Shown: piece after piece, positions 23,054 through 31,750 of the stretch
Position numbering within the stretch: position 1 is the first letter of the stretch
Layout: every line of letters begins with the position of its first letter
Assembly (NCBI GenBank): GCA_000514715.1
Contig: AZWL01000025.1
Coordinates: 21,547 to 85,546, forward strand
DNA length: 64,000 nt
Direction: 5' to 3'
From: Streptomyces sp. CNH099
GTDB lineage: Bacteria > Actinomycetota > Actinomycetes > Streptomycetales > Streptomycetaceae
Made by a program: the position numbers and the translations under genes
Notes under the pieces: model-generated
The model's input: the letters and a program-made list of their open reading frames with translations, nothing else
Told to the model about the DNA's origin: nothing
Database searches by the model: none

Positions 23054-23905
23054 ATGTTGCCCGTCAACGGTGCCCTCGCGGCCGTGCTCAGCGCCCTGTT
23101 GGCCGCCGCCGTCGCCGTCGCGGCGGTGGCCCGGCTCGGGGAGGGGCACGAACACCGGCGGGAGGGCGGCCGCGGCGGGCGAGACGGGAAGCGCGGAGGG
23201 GGCGGGAAGGGCCGTAGCACCCGGTGGGGCTCACCACACGCGCGCGCCGTCGCCACCGCCGGCGCGCGCGCCGCCGCCCAACTCGCCGCCGTCTCCCTCG
23301 TCATCGGCTACGTCGTACGCGCCGTGCCCCTGCTCCTCGCCTTCGTGGCCCTGATGTTCGCCGTCGCCACCTGGACCGCGGGCCACCGCATCACGCACAA
23401 CCGCACCTGGCGCTGGACCGCCGCCCCCATCGCCGCCGGCGTGGTCCCGGTCGTCGGCACGCTGCTGCTGACCGGGCTGGTCGCGGTGGACGACATCGCC
23501 CTCATCCCGGTCAGCGGCATCCTCATCGGCGGTGCGCTCACCGGCACCGTCCTCGCCGGCCGGCGCTCGCTCGACGAACTGGCGGCCCGGCACGGCGAGG
23601 TGGAGGCGGCGCTCGCGCTGGGCTTCCCCGACCACGAGGCCCGGCTGGAGATCGCCCGGCCGGCCGCCTCCGACGCGCTCATCCCCGGCCTCGACCAGAC
23701 CCGCACGGTGGGACTCGTCACACTCCCCGGCGCGTACGTCGGCATGCTGCTGGGCGGTGCGTCGCCGGTCGAGGCCGGTGCGGTGCAGCTGTTCGTGCTG
23801 GTCGCGCTGATGGCGGTGCAGGCGGTGGCGGTCGCGGTGGTGCTGGAGCTGGTGGCCCGCGGCCGGGTGCACCGCCTACACTCGGAGCCGTCTGAAGGGG
23901 AGTAG
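23054..23905 (+). CDS. ABC transporter permease, YbbM/FetB-like (UPF0014)
   Basis: 283 residues with about seven membrane helices. Landmarks are THNRTWRWTAAPIAAGV and LIPGLDQTRTVGLVTLPGAYVGMLLGG, the conserved motif of the FetB/YbbM permease family, linked in E. coli to iron homeostasis and redox resistance. The usual ATPase partner (FetA) is not adjacent, and an Arg/Gly-rich cytoplasmic insert (about 30-60) is unusual. TACTCT at 23042-23047 lies 6 nt before ATG 23054, so the mRNA is probably leaderless. Confidence 0.85.
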   Translation: MLPVNGALAAVLSALLAAAVAVAAVARLGEGHEHRREGGRGGRDGKRGGGGKGRSTRWGSPHARAVATAGARAAAQLAAVSLVIGYVVRAVPLLLAFVALMFAVATWTAGHRITHNRTWRWTAAPIAAGVVPVVGTLLLTGLVAVDDIALIPVSGILIGGALTGTVLAGRRSLDELAARHGEVEAALALGFPDHEARLEIARPAASDALIPGLDQTRTVGLVTLPGAYVGMLLGGASPVEAGAVQLFVLVALMAVQAVAVAVVLELVARGRVHRLHSEPSEGE

Positions 23906-24002
23906 CCCTCAGCCGGTGCCGTCGACATACTGCCCAGCCCGCTGGGCCGGCGCCCGGAGCGCGGAACCGCACGGCCGGTCGGCCGTGGCCTCCGCGCCGG
24001 CG

Positions 24003-24052
24003 AGACCTTCGGCCGCAGTGTCGTTTCCGTTGACGCTGCCGTGCCGAGGTCT
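24003..24052 (+). promoter_or_regulatory. Folded leader RNA upstream of GDT1-family transporter
   Basis: AGACCTTCGGC (24003-24013) pairs with GCCGAGGTCT (24043-24052), one base bulged. Inside, GCAGTGTC (24015-24022) pairs with GACGCTGC (24032-24039) with a G-U pair. This long nested hairpin ends 49 nt before the transporter start. Mn2+-sensing yybP-ykoY riboswitches often precede this transporter family, but I cannot match their conserved loop, so I call it only a candidate cis-acting RNA. Confidence 0.45.
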
Positions 24053-24101
24053 GCCCACGTGCTTACGTTCTCGGTACGGCGCCCGACCGAGAGTAGGAAC
24101 C

Positions 24102-24683
24102 TTGCTCAGCCTCAGCACCGTCGCGATCGTCTTCGGCGTCGTCTTCCTCGCCGAACTGCCCGACAAGACCGCGCTCGCCGGCCTCATGCTCGGCACCCGC
24201 TTCCGCGCCTCCTACGTCTTCGCCGGCGTCGCCGCCGCCTTCCTGGTCCACGTCGGCCTCGCCATCGCCGCCGGCAGCCTGCTCGCGCAGCTTCCGCAGC
24301 GGCCGGTGCAGGCGATCGTCGGCCTGCTGTTCCTGGCGGGCGCGCTGGTCCTGCTGCTGAAGAAGGACGACGGCGAGGAGGAGGTGAAGGCCCCCGCCGA
24401 CCAGAGCTTCCTCAAGGTGGCGGGGGCGGGCTTCACGCTGATCCTGGTCGCCGAGTTCGGCGACCTGACACAGATCATGACCGCGAACCTCGCCGCGCGG
24501 TACGACGACTGGCTGTCGGTCGGGGTCGGCGCGGTGCTGGCGCTGTGGGCGGTGGCCGCGATCGGGATCGTGGGCGGGCGGACGCTGATGCGGTACGTGC
24601 CGCTGAAGCTGATCACGAAGGTGGCGGCGGGGGTGATGCTGGTGCTGGCGGGCTTCAGCATCTACGAGGCGGTCACGGGATGA
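24102..24683 (+). CDS. TMEM165/GDT1 family (UPF0016) cation transporter
   Basis: 193 residues, six membrane helices in two inverted repeats, each with the family's E-x-x-D signature: AELPDKTALAGL in the first and AEFGDLTQIMTANLA in the second. Members export Mn2+ or exchange Ca2+/Mn2+ for H+. TTG 24102 is chosen because AGGAA lies just upstream and the hydrophobic helix begins immediately. An acidic/Lys loop (KKDDGEEEVKAP) separates the halves. A folded leader lies directly upstream and may sense metal. Confidence 0.88.
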   Translation: MLSLSTVAIVFGVVFLAELPDKTALAGLMLGTRFRASYVFAGVAAAFLVHVGLAIAAGSLLAQLPQRPVQAIVGLLFLAGALVLLLKKDDGEEEVKAPADQSFLKVAGAGFTLILVAEFGDLTQIMTANLAARYDDWLSVGVGAVLALWAVAAIGIVGGRTLMRYVPLKLITKVAAGVMLVLAGFSIYEAVTG

Positions 24684-24808
24684 TCCTTCCCCGCACCCCC
24701 GCCCCAGGGTAGGCCGCCCCGCTGACGATCGGGGCAGCGCAGCCGCCGGCCCCGGGCTTCCGGCGCGAACACGGGTCCCGGCCCCGACGTGTGAACACGG
24801 AGCCCCGC

Positions 24809-25471
24809 CTACGCCAGCGCCAGCTCCAGCGCGCCGCCCCCCAGCGGCCGGACCCGTACCCCCGCCAGCGTCTCCACGTGCACGTCCGGCTTCTCCCCGG
24901 CCGCCCGCGGGCCGACGCCCACGACCCGCATCCCGGCCGCGCGGGCCGCGGCGATGCCCGCCGCCGCGTCCTCGAAGACGACGCAGTCGGCGGGCGCGAA
25001 GCCGAGGTCGGCGGCGCCCTTGAGGAACCCCTCCGGGTCCGGCTTGCTGGCGCTCACGCACTCGGCGGTGATGGAGATCGCCGGCACCGGCAGCCCGGCG
25101 GCGGCCATACGGGCCTGGGACAGCGCGCGGTCGGCGGACGTGACGAGCGCGTGCGGCAGCCCGGCGAGGCCGGCCAGGAACTCCGGCGCACCGGGAACGG
25201 GCACGATGCCGTCGGTGTCGGCGGTCTCCCAGGCGAGCAGGCGGGCGTTGTCCGCGAGGTTCTGCTCGACGGGGCGCTCGGGGAAGAGGTGCGCGAGGGT
25301 GGCGTGCGCCTGCCGCCCGTGGGCGTGGCGCAGGATCTCGTCGGCGTCCTTGCCGTTCTCGGCGGCCCAGCGGCGCCAGACGCGCTCCACGACGGCGTCG
25401 GAGTTGAGGAGCGTACCGTCCATGTCGAGGAGCAGTGCCTTGAAGACACCTATGTCCGTGGGCCTGCCCAT
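24809..25471 (-). CDS. HAD-IA family phosphatase
   Basis: 220 residues from ATG 25471. Motif I FKALLLDMDGTLLNSD has both nucleophile aspartates. Motif II is HALVTSAD, motif III lysine lies in SASKPDPEGFLKGAADLG, and motif IV is CVVFEDAAAGIAAARAAGM. The helical cap after motif I (about 20-80) is the type found in sugar-phosphate and glycerol-phosphatases. It is cytosolic, monocistronic, and preceded by an AT-rich region with inverted repeats. Confidence 0.92.
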   Translation of the reverse strand: MGRPTDIGVFKALLLDMDGTLLNSDAVVERVWRRWAAENGKDADEILRHAHGRQAHATLAHLFPERPVEQNLADNARLLAWETADTDGIVPVPGAPEFLAGLAGLPHALVTSADRALSQARMAAAGLPVPAISITAECVSASKPDPEGFLKGAADLGFAPADCVVFEDAAAGIAAARAAGMRVVGVGPRAAGEKPDVHVETLAGVRVRPLGGGALELALA

Positions 25472-25494
25472 ACGTAACCCCCAGGGGTCGAGAA

Positions 25495-25538
25495 GCGCGC
25501 GATCGTCGTTTGTTTCTCTACGATACAAAATCGCGCGC
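25495..25538 (-). promoter_or_regulatory. Inverted repeat/promoter region of HAD phosphatase
   Basis: GCGCGCGAT (25495-25503) and ATCGCGCGC (25530-25538) are perfect 9-bp arms flanking an AT-rich 26 nt that itself contains ATCGT/ACGAT arms. This is an outlier in composition and lies 24 bp upstream of the HAD start, so it probably holds the promoter and an operator. Confidence 0.45.
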
Positions 25539-25592
25539 ACCACGCCAAGCACCACCCTCCGGGGCCGGAGGCCGGCCCCGGCCGCGAGGGGG

Positions 25593-26039
25593 TCAGTCCA
25601 GCGGGGTGAGCAGGACGACCGGGATCTCCCGGTCCGTCTTCTGCGCGTACTCGTCGTAGAGCGGGAAGATGCCCGCCATCTGCTTCCAGAGCACCCCGCG
25701 CTCCTCCGCGGCCGCCACCCGGGCCCGCGCGGTGAACCGCCGCGTACCGACCTGCACCCCGACACTGGGCTCCGCCACCAGGTTCGTGAACCACGCCGGG
25801 TTCTCCGCGGCACCGCCCTTGGAGGCGACGACGACGAACGCGTCGCCCGAGGTGCCGTAGATCAGGCAGGTACGCCGGGGCGTCCCGGTCCGGCGCCCGG
25901 TCGTGGCGAGCACGAGCGTGCGCAGGCCGTCGCGCTCGTGCCCTTCGGTGCCGCCCGAGGCGAGATACGTGCGGGCGTGCTCGGCGACCCAGTCCCACTG
26001 CGAGTCGGTGGCGCGGTCGAGGTCTGCGGCGGTGGCCAT
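25593..26039 (-). CDS. F420(deazaflavin)-dependent nitroreductase-family oxidoreductase
   Basis: 148 residues from ATG 26039 with GGAAGGAG 8 nt upstream. The split-barrel core is visible as RTLVLATTGRRTGTPRRTCLIY, then VVASKGGAAENPAWFTNLVAEP (broken here by the usual loop) and a C-terminal KTDREIPVVLLTPLD. This matches the DDN family of actinobacterial F420-dependent reductases, which act on quinones and nitro compounds. It is cytosolic or membrane-associated and monocistronic. Confidence 0.9.
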   Translation of the reverse strand: MATAADLDRATDSQWDWVAEHARTYLASGGTEGHERDGLRTLVLATTGRRTGTPRRTCLIYGTSGDAFVVVASKGGAAENPAWFTNLVAEPSVGVQVGTRRFTARARVAAAEERGVLWKQMAGIFPLYDEYAQKTDREIPVVLLTPLD

Positions 26040-26167
26040 GGCGGCGCTCCTTCCGGTACGTGATGCGACCACGTTGGCCGCATCCACCCCGGGGACGGAG
26101 CCGCCACGCCGTTCTCGACACCCGGCCCCGACTTTCCGCGGACTTCCGCGTCGCCGTCGTCGGCGGC

Positions 26168-27295
26168 TCACGGCTCCTTCGTCATCGACTCCAGCGCGCG
26201 GCGGGTCGCCGGGCCGTAGACCCCGGGTTCGTCGTCCTCGATGTCGTTGTCCCGCTGGAAGTGGGCGACATCTTGGCGAAGGAGGAAGCCGAACTCGCCG
26301 TCGGTGTCCTGCCAGCCGTTGTAGTCGGCCTCGATGAGCCGCTTCTGCAACTCCACGACCTCCGGACCGCTGTCGCCCCGGCGCAGGGTGGGCGGCGGGT
26401 CGGCGTTGTCCCGTCCGCCCGGGGTGGTGCCGGAGGTGGGGTCGTTCGATGCGGTCGGGTCGGCGGTGGGCGGGTTGCTGGTGACCTGGCCGGCCTCGCT
26501 GTGCCGGGTGGGGGCCGTTCCGGGGTCGCCCGCCGCGGTGCTGGGCTGGTCGGAGGCGGTCGGGCTCGGCTCCGCGGGTTCGCCGGTGGGGGCGGAGGCG
26601 GACGGGGCGCCGGAGGGCGTGTCCTCGCGGGCCGGCTTCGTACCGCCGCCGGTGGGCAGTGCGGTGATGGCGTCCGGCTTCGGTACGGCGCGGTCGTCGC
26701 CCCCGTCGTCCGAGAACAGCCCCGAGCCGAGGAGCCCGACGCTGAGGGCCGCCACGACACCGCCGACGGTGAGCACGAGGGTCAGCCGGCGGCGACCGCG
26801 CGCGGCGCGACGCTCGCGGGGGTGGCGCGGGCGGTACGGGGTGTGCTGGTGGTGCGGGGCGTGGGGATCGCGGGGGTCTTCTGCGTCGTACGGGTCGAGG
26901 GGGCCGCGGGGTCCGGTGTGGCCGTCGGCGAAGAGGCCCAGATCCGCGTCCGCGGGCCCGTCGGGCGCCGGGCCGAGGGGCTGCGTGTCCCCCGGTCCTG
27001 CGGGAGGCTGCGGCACCCCCTGGTCCTCCGACCGCACCGCCGTCGCGCCCCCGTAGCCCACCGGCGTCGCGCCCCCGTAGCCCACCGGCGGCCCGTCCCC
27101 CGTCGCACCGTACGGCTCCCCCGGCTCCTGCCCCGCCCCCGGCACGGGCCCCGGCACCTGCATGACGTACGGCCGCACCAGCCGCCGCTCCTGCTCCTGC
27201 GCCCCGCCCGTGCCCGCCGCCGCGCCGCAGGCGCAGCCCTGCCCGCCCCCTTCCTGGAGCGGCTCACCGCACGTGCGGCATGCGCGAGGTATCAC
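26168..27295 (-). CDS. Zinc-ribbon membrane protein with C-terminal peptidoglycan-binding domain
   Basis: 375 residues. A GTG start at 27295 follows AGGAGGGGG. The N-terminus is a zinc ribbon (CRTCGEPLQEGGGQGCACG). A long Pro/Gly/Asp-rich cytoplasmic region follows, then a transmembrane helix (about 170-195), a Thr/Pro/Ser-rich extracellular spacer, and a PG_binding_1 domain (LRRGDSGPEVVELQKRLIEAD ... YGPATRRALESM). The layout suggests a link between cytoplasm and peptidoglycan. Some streptomycete relatives are described simply as peptidoglycan-binding proteins. Confidence 0.87.
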   Translation of the reverse strand: MIPRACRTCGEPLQEGGGQGCACGAAAGTGGAQEQERRLVRPYVMQVPGPVPGAGQEPGEPYGATGDGPPVGYGGATPVGYGGATAVRSEDQGVPQPPAGPGDTQPLGPAPDGPADADLGLFADGHTGPRGPLDPYDAEDPRDPHAPHHQHTPYRPRHPRERRAARGRRRLTLVLTVGGVVAALSVGLLGSGLFSDDGGDDRAVPKPDAITALPTGGGTKPAREDTPSGAPSASAPTGEPAEPSPTASDQPSTAAGDPGTAPTRHSEAGQVTSNPPTADPTASNDPTSGTTPGGRDNADPPPTLRRGDSGPEVVELQKRLIEADYNGWQDTDGEFGFLLRQDVAHFQRDNDIEDDEPGVYGPATRRALESMTKEP

Positions 27296-27530
27296 CGTGC
27301 TCCCCCTCCTGTGGGATGCAGGCGATTATGCAGACCCCCCGGAACCCCGCGCACCGCACCCGGCCCCAATCCGGCCCGAGCGGACCGCCCCGGCGGGCCG
27401 TATCGGCGCATCCGGGCGACTATGAGGCAAACGTCAAGAGCACCCCGCGCACCACACCCACCACACGCACCCCCAACCGCACCCGCAGTCGCACCCCAGC
27501 CGCCCACGCAGCCAACCGAGGGAGCCGCGC

Positions 27531-29609
27531 ATGTCCCAGAGCGCCGGCGCGCCACCGGCGGCGGAGGTGCCGGGGCAGGGCCTCCCGCGCCGCACCGTGC
27601 TGCTGTCGATGGCGGCGCTGCTCTCCGGGATGCTCCTCGCCGCCCTCGACCAGACCATCGTCGCCACCGCCCTGCCGACGATCGTCAGCGACCTCGGCGG
27701 CATCGAACACCTGTCGTGGGTGGTCACGGCGTACCTCCTCGCCGCCACCGCCGGCACCCCGCTCTGGGGCAAACTGGGCGACCAGTACGGCCGGAAAAAG
27801 CTCTTCCAGACGGCCATCGTCATTTTCCTCGCCGGCTCCGCACTCTGCGGCATCGCGCAGGACATGGGCCAGCTCATCGGCTTCCGCGCGCTCCAGGGCG
27901 TGGGCGGCGGCGGGCTGATGTCGCTGGCGATGGCGATCGTCGGGGACATCGTGCCGCCCCGCGAACGCGGCCGGTACCAGGGCCTGTTCGGCGCGGTCTT
28001 CGGCGCCACCAGCGTCCTCGGCCCGCTCCTCGGCGGCATCTTCACCCAGCATCTCAGCTGGCGCTGGGTGTTCTACATCAACCTGCCCATCGGCCTCGCC
28101 GCGCTCGTCGTCATCGCCGTCGTGCTGCACATCCCGCGCCGCACCACCAGGCACCGCATCGACTACCTCGGCACCGCCCTCGTCGCCTCCTTCGCCATCT
28201 GCCTGGTCGGCGTCGCCTCCCTCGGCGGTACGACCTGGGCGTGGGACTCCTGGCAGGTGGCCGCCGCCGGGCTGCTGGCGGTCGCGCTGCTCACCGCGTT
28301 CGTGCAGGTGGAGCGGCGGGCGGCGGAGCCCGTCATCCCGCCGCAGCTCTTCGGCATCCGCACGTTCACGCTCTGCTCGGTGATCGGGTTCGTCGTCGGC
28401 TTCGCGATGTTCGGTGCGATGACGTACCTGCCGACCTTCCTGCAGGTCGTACGCGGCGTCTCCCCGACCAGCTCCGGCGTGCACATGCTGCCGATGGTCG
28501 CCGGCATGCTCATCGCCTCCACCGGCTCCGGCCAGCTCATCAGCCGCACCGGCCGCTGGAAGGTCTTCCCGGTGCTGGGCACCGCGGTCACCACCGTCGG
28601 CCTGCTCCTGCTGCACCGCCTGCGCGCCGGCACGGGCACCTGGGAGCTGAGCGGCTCCTTCTTCGTCTTCGGCTTCGGCCTGGGCCTGGTCATCCAGGTG
28701 CTCGTGCTGGCCGTGCAGAACGCCGTCTCGTACCGCGACCTGGGCGTCGCCACCTCCGGCGCCACCTTCTTCCGCTCCATCGGCGCCTCGTTCGGCGTCG
28801 CCGTCTTCGGCACGGTCTTCACCGCCCGGCTGGGCGACAAGCTGGACGCCGAGCTGCGCGGCGTGCCGCTGCCGCCGGGGCTGAGCCTCGACACGCTGGA
28901 GTCCGACCCGCGCGCCATCGCCCGGCTGCCGCCCTCGCTGCGGCCGGAGGTGGTGGACGCGTATTCGACGTCGATCACGGACGTCTTCCTCTACGCCGCG
29001 CCCGTCGCGCTGCTCGCCTTCGTCGTCGCGCTGTTCCTGCGCGAGGACCCGCTGCGCGGGACCGTCACCGTGCCGGACGGCAGCGAGACGGTGGCCACCC
29101 ACCCGGTGGAGCGCTCGCCGCGCGACGAGGTGTGCCGCGCGCTGAGCGCGCTCAGCACCCGGGAGGGACGGCGGGAGCTGTACGCGGACATCACGCGGCG
29201 GGCGGGCCTGGACCTGCGGCCGGCATCGAGCTGGCTGCTGCTGCGCATCCACCGCCACGGGTCGGCGGAGCCGGTGGACCTGGCGGAGCGTACGGGGCTG
29301 CCGCTGCCGGTGATCTCGGCGGGGGCGCGGGAGCTTGAGGAGCGGCGGCTCGCGCGGCGCGAGGGGATGCCGCTGGTCTGTACGGAGGAGGGCGCGCGGC
29401 TCGCCGGGCGGCTGGCGGCGGCGCGGCGGGCGGCGCTGGCGGAGCTGCTGGGCGACTGGTGGACACCGGACCGGCCGACGGATCTGACGGAGCTGGTGGC
29501 GGAGTTGTCGGCGGAGATGTGCGGGTCGGACGAGGAGGCGCCGGACGGGGATGCGGTGGAGAAGGGCCCGCCCGGCCACGGCCCCGTCCCCGGCTCGGGC
29601 TCGGGCTAG
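27531..29609 (+). CDS. DHA2-type MFS multidrug transporter fused to a MarR-like winged helix
   Basis: 692 residues. GAGGGAG precedes ATG 27531. The first about 505 residues are a 14-helix DHA2 exporter: motif D1 LAALDQTIVATALPTI, motif A GKLGDQYGRKKLF, motif C GVFGATSVLGPLLGG-like (here LFGAVFGATSVLGPLLGG). The C-terminal about 160 residues are soluble and look like a winged helix (RPASSWLLLRIHRHGSAEP, then VDLAERTGLPLPVISAGARELEERRLARREG), as in MarR regulators. The pump probably expels lipophilic drugs. The tail may sense substrate or bind DNA at the membrane. Confidence 0.9.
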   Translation: MSQSAGAPPAAEVPGQGLPRRTVLLSMAALLSGMLLAALDQTIVATALPTIVSDLGGIEHLSWVVTAYLLAATAGTPLWGKLGDQYGRKKLFQTAIVIFLAGSALCGIAQDMGQLIGFRALQGVGGGGLMSLAMAIVGDIVPPRERGRYQGLFGAVFGATSVLGPLLGGIFTQHLSWRWVFYINLPIGLAALVVIAVVLHIPRRTTRHRIDYLGTALVASFAICLVGVASLGGTTWAWDSWQVAAAGLLAVALLTAFVQVERRAAEPVIPPQLFGIRTFTLCSVIGFVVGFAMFGAMTYLPTFLQVVRGVSPTSSGVHMLPMVAGMLIASTGSGQLISRTGRWKVFPVLGTAVTTVGLLLLHRLRAGTGTWELSGSFFVFGFGLGLVIQVLVLAVQNAVSYRDLGVATSGATFFRSIGASFGVAVFGTVFTARLGDKLDAELRGVPLPPGLSLDTLESDPRAIARLPPSLRPEVVDAYSTSITDVFLYAAPVALLAFVVALFLREDPLRGTVTVPDGSETVATHPVERSPRDEVCRALSALSTREGRRELYADITRRAGLDLRPASSWLLLRIHRHGSAEPVDLAERTGLPLPVISAGARELEERRLARREGMPLVCTEEGARLAGRLAAARRAALAELLGDWWTPDRPTDLTELVAELSAEMCGSDEEAPDGDAVEKGPPGHGPVPGSGSG

Positions 29610-29819
29610 CTCCCCGGACGCGCTCCCGGACGGGGTCCCCGACCGGGCCGGGGCCGCGGGACAGCAGGTGAGCGGTTGCTCTGGAGTGATGCGGGTTACA
29701 TCTGGTCCCCCGTGCGATTTCCCCTGATGCGCCAGGCGTACGCTGTCATCCGCCCGGCGCTCCGGCCCGCGGCAGCCGACCCGGACGACGACCGGGAGAC
29801 GACGGGGAACAGGGGAACA

Positions 29820-30470
29820 GTGGAGTTTGTGGGGTCACTGAGCGGTACCCCGTGGATGTACGCGCTCGTTGCCACCTCGGTGCTCCTCGACGTCTTCCTG
29901 CCGCTGCTGCCCAGCGGCGCGCTGGTGATAATGGCCGCCACCGCCGCGGCCGGCACCACCACCGCAGCCGACGCCGTACGCAACGGCGCCACCCTGCCCG
30001 CCGCCGACCACCTCGTCGAGCTGCTGGCCCTGATGCTCTGCGCCGCGACCGCCTCCGTCCTCGGCGACATGCTCGCGTTCCGGCTGGCCAGCAGGGGCCG
30101 CGACAAGTTCGCCAACTCCCGCTACCTGGTCCGCGCGCAGGAGCGCCTCGGCCACCACCTCAGCGGCCGGCGCGGCGGCGGAATCGTCGTGCTGGCCCGG
30201 TTCGCGCCCGCGGGGCGCAGCGTGGTCAGCCTGGGCGCGGGGGCGGCGCACCGGCAGGCACGGGAGTTCCTGCCGTGGTCCGCGCTCGCCGGGCTGCTGT
30301 GGGCCGCGTACGGCGTGACGCTGGGGTACTTCGGCAGCCGCTGGCTGGGCGCGGGCTGGCTGGCCACGGGCGTCTCGGTGCTGGCGCTCTTCGCCGCCGG
30401 GCTCGGCGCCGCGTACCTGGTCCGCAGGCCGCGGCCGCAACCGACCGGCTCCGGCTCGGGCTCCGACTGA
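29820..30470 (+). CDS. DedA-family membrane protein
   Basis: 216 residues from GTG 29820 (AGGGGA just upstream, slightly close; GTG 29829 is an alternative). Five or six membrane helices, with the family's re-entrant/arginine motif RFAPAGRSVVSLGAGAA and the earlier PLLPSGALVIM. DedA proteins act in lipid-carrier flipping and membrane homeostasis. The C-terminus (RRPRPQPTGSGSGSD) runs into a tandem repeat that continues after the stop. Confidence 0.85.
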   Translation: MEFVGSLSGTPWMYALVATSVLLDVFLPLLPSGALVIMAATAAAGTTTAADAVRNGATLPAADHLVELLALMLCAATASVLGDMLAFRLASRGRDKFANSRYLVRAQERLGHHLSGRRGGGIVVLARFAPAGRSVVSLGAGAAHRQAREFLPWSALAGLLWAAYGVTLGYFGSRWLGAGWLATGVSVLALFAAGLGAAYLVRRPRPQPTGSGSGSD

Positions 30471-30552
30471 GAACCGAGGGCTCCGGCTGAGAAGCGGGGC
30501 TCCGGCTGAGAAACCGGGCTCCGGCTCAGAAGCCGGGCTCCGGGTCAGACCG
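30458..30552. repeat. Five-copy 19-20-nt tandem repeat
   Basis: Units with core CTCCGGCTGAGAA start at 30461, 30481, 30500, 30519 and 30538. The first overlaps the stop codon of the DedA gene (TGA at 30468-30470 is part of the unit). The last two copies have CTCAG or GTCAG in place of CTGAG, giving partial dyad symmetry. Confidence 0.8.
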
Positions 30553-30641
30553 GCTGCCTGCCGAATCGGACCGGCCGAGCACCGGCCGCAACCCGCTGCC
30601 GACCCGGGCCGCCCGTCCCGTCTCCCCGCGGAGATCCCCGC

Positions 30642-31610
30642 TCAGCCGCGCAGGTAGTCCGCCACCTCGTCCGCGACCGCCCGGCTGTACCGCTCCAGCC
30701 CCGGGGACCTGGCCGGGCACGGCCGCCCGCCCTCCGGCGTCGGCGCGAGGCAGAAGTGCAACGGGTCGTCGTCGCGGTGCAGCTGCGCGGTGTCGCCGGG
30801 GCCGGTGCACAGGCCGGCGGTGCGCCGCTCGTGGTCGTTACACGGCAGGTACTGCGTCCACCGCCCGTCGTCCCCGCGCAGCTCGCGGCCGCCGTCGGCC
30901 AGCAGGTCGCCGGAGTTCTCGGCCTGCTGCTCGTAGAGGGCGTTGACCTGCTCGATCCGGTCGGGGTGCAGAGCGTCGGGCGGCTGCTGCACCCACACGA
31001 GCCGGGGCCGCGGCACGTCCGCCTCGCGCGCGGCGTCGGCGATCTGCCCGGTCAGCGCGCGCATGTCCGCGGCGTAGCGCTCGTAGTACTCGGGCGTCCC
31101 CCACTCGACGCCCTCCATGCAGGGCGTGTAGCCCCAGGTGTTGCCCCAGAACTGGAGCACGATCACGCCCGGTTCGCGCTCCTTCACCAGGGCCGCGGCC
31201 TTGTTCTCGGCCGCGACGAGCGAGCGCCCGGGGCGGCCCTGGAGGTAGTCGCAGACGGTCACGCCGGCGACCGGTTCGCTGGTGTACGCGTCGACGCGGT
31301 CCGAGCGCTCCAGCCGGTCGCCGAGGATGTCCTGCGCCTCCATGGCGAGGGAGTCGCCGAGGTAGAGCACGTCCTGCGGCTCCCGCGGCGCCGTGCCGCC
31401 GCCCCCGCCGCCGCTCTCCGCACCGGAGGAGGGGGACGGCGAGTCCGGGGCCGGGTCGGGCGAGGCGGGCTGGGCACGGCCCGGGGCCTGGTTCCGTACC
31501 GCCTCGTCCACGGGGTCGCCGTCGTCGGACCGCGACACCGCGCCCCAGCCGACGGCCACGGCCACCAGCAGCGCGGCGAGCACGGGCGCCGCCCAGCGCT
31601 TCGCGTCCAT
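30642..31610 (-). CDS. Secreted SGNH/GDSL-like hydrolase
   Basis: 322 residues from ATG 31610 with GGAGG 5 nt upstream. An N-terminal membrane anchor or signal (about 8-25) precedes a Ser/Pro/Gly linker (50-80). Block I is VLYLGDSLAMEAQ, a later block III is VIVLQFWGNTW, and DPLHFCLAP supplies the Asp/His pair of block V. The family includes esterases and O-acetyltransferase partner domains acting on cell-surface glycans. Paired cysteines (TPCMEG, LPCND, GLCTG, HFCLAP) suggest disulfides outside the cell. Confidence 0.85.
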   Translation of the reverse strand: MDAKRWAAPVLAALLVAVAVGWGAVSRSDDGDPVDEAVRNQAPGRAQPASPDPAPDSPSPSSGAESGGGGGGTAPREPQDVLYLGDSLAMEAQDILGDRLERSDRVDAYTSEPVAGVTVCDYLQGRPGRSLVAAENKAAALVKEREPGVIVLQFWGNTWGYTPCMEGVEWGTPEYYERYAADMRALTGQIADAAREADVPRPRLVWVQQPPDALHPDRIEQVNALYEQQAENSGDLLADGGRELRGDDGRWTQYLPCNDHERRTAGLCTGPGDTAQLHRDDDPLHFCLAPTPEGGRPCPARSPGLERYSRAVADEVADYLRG

Positions 31611-31750
31611 CCGATCCTCCGGTCGTCCGGGCAACTGGCCAGTAGGGTACGGAGCCTAGTGCGCCCGGGTCGAGGTCTCCGCCCGTTCCCCGCGGGCGGT
31701 TGCGGGCCGCCTCGGGCCGCGCGGGCGTGGCGGAGGACGGTTGTCGGCGG

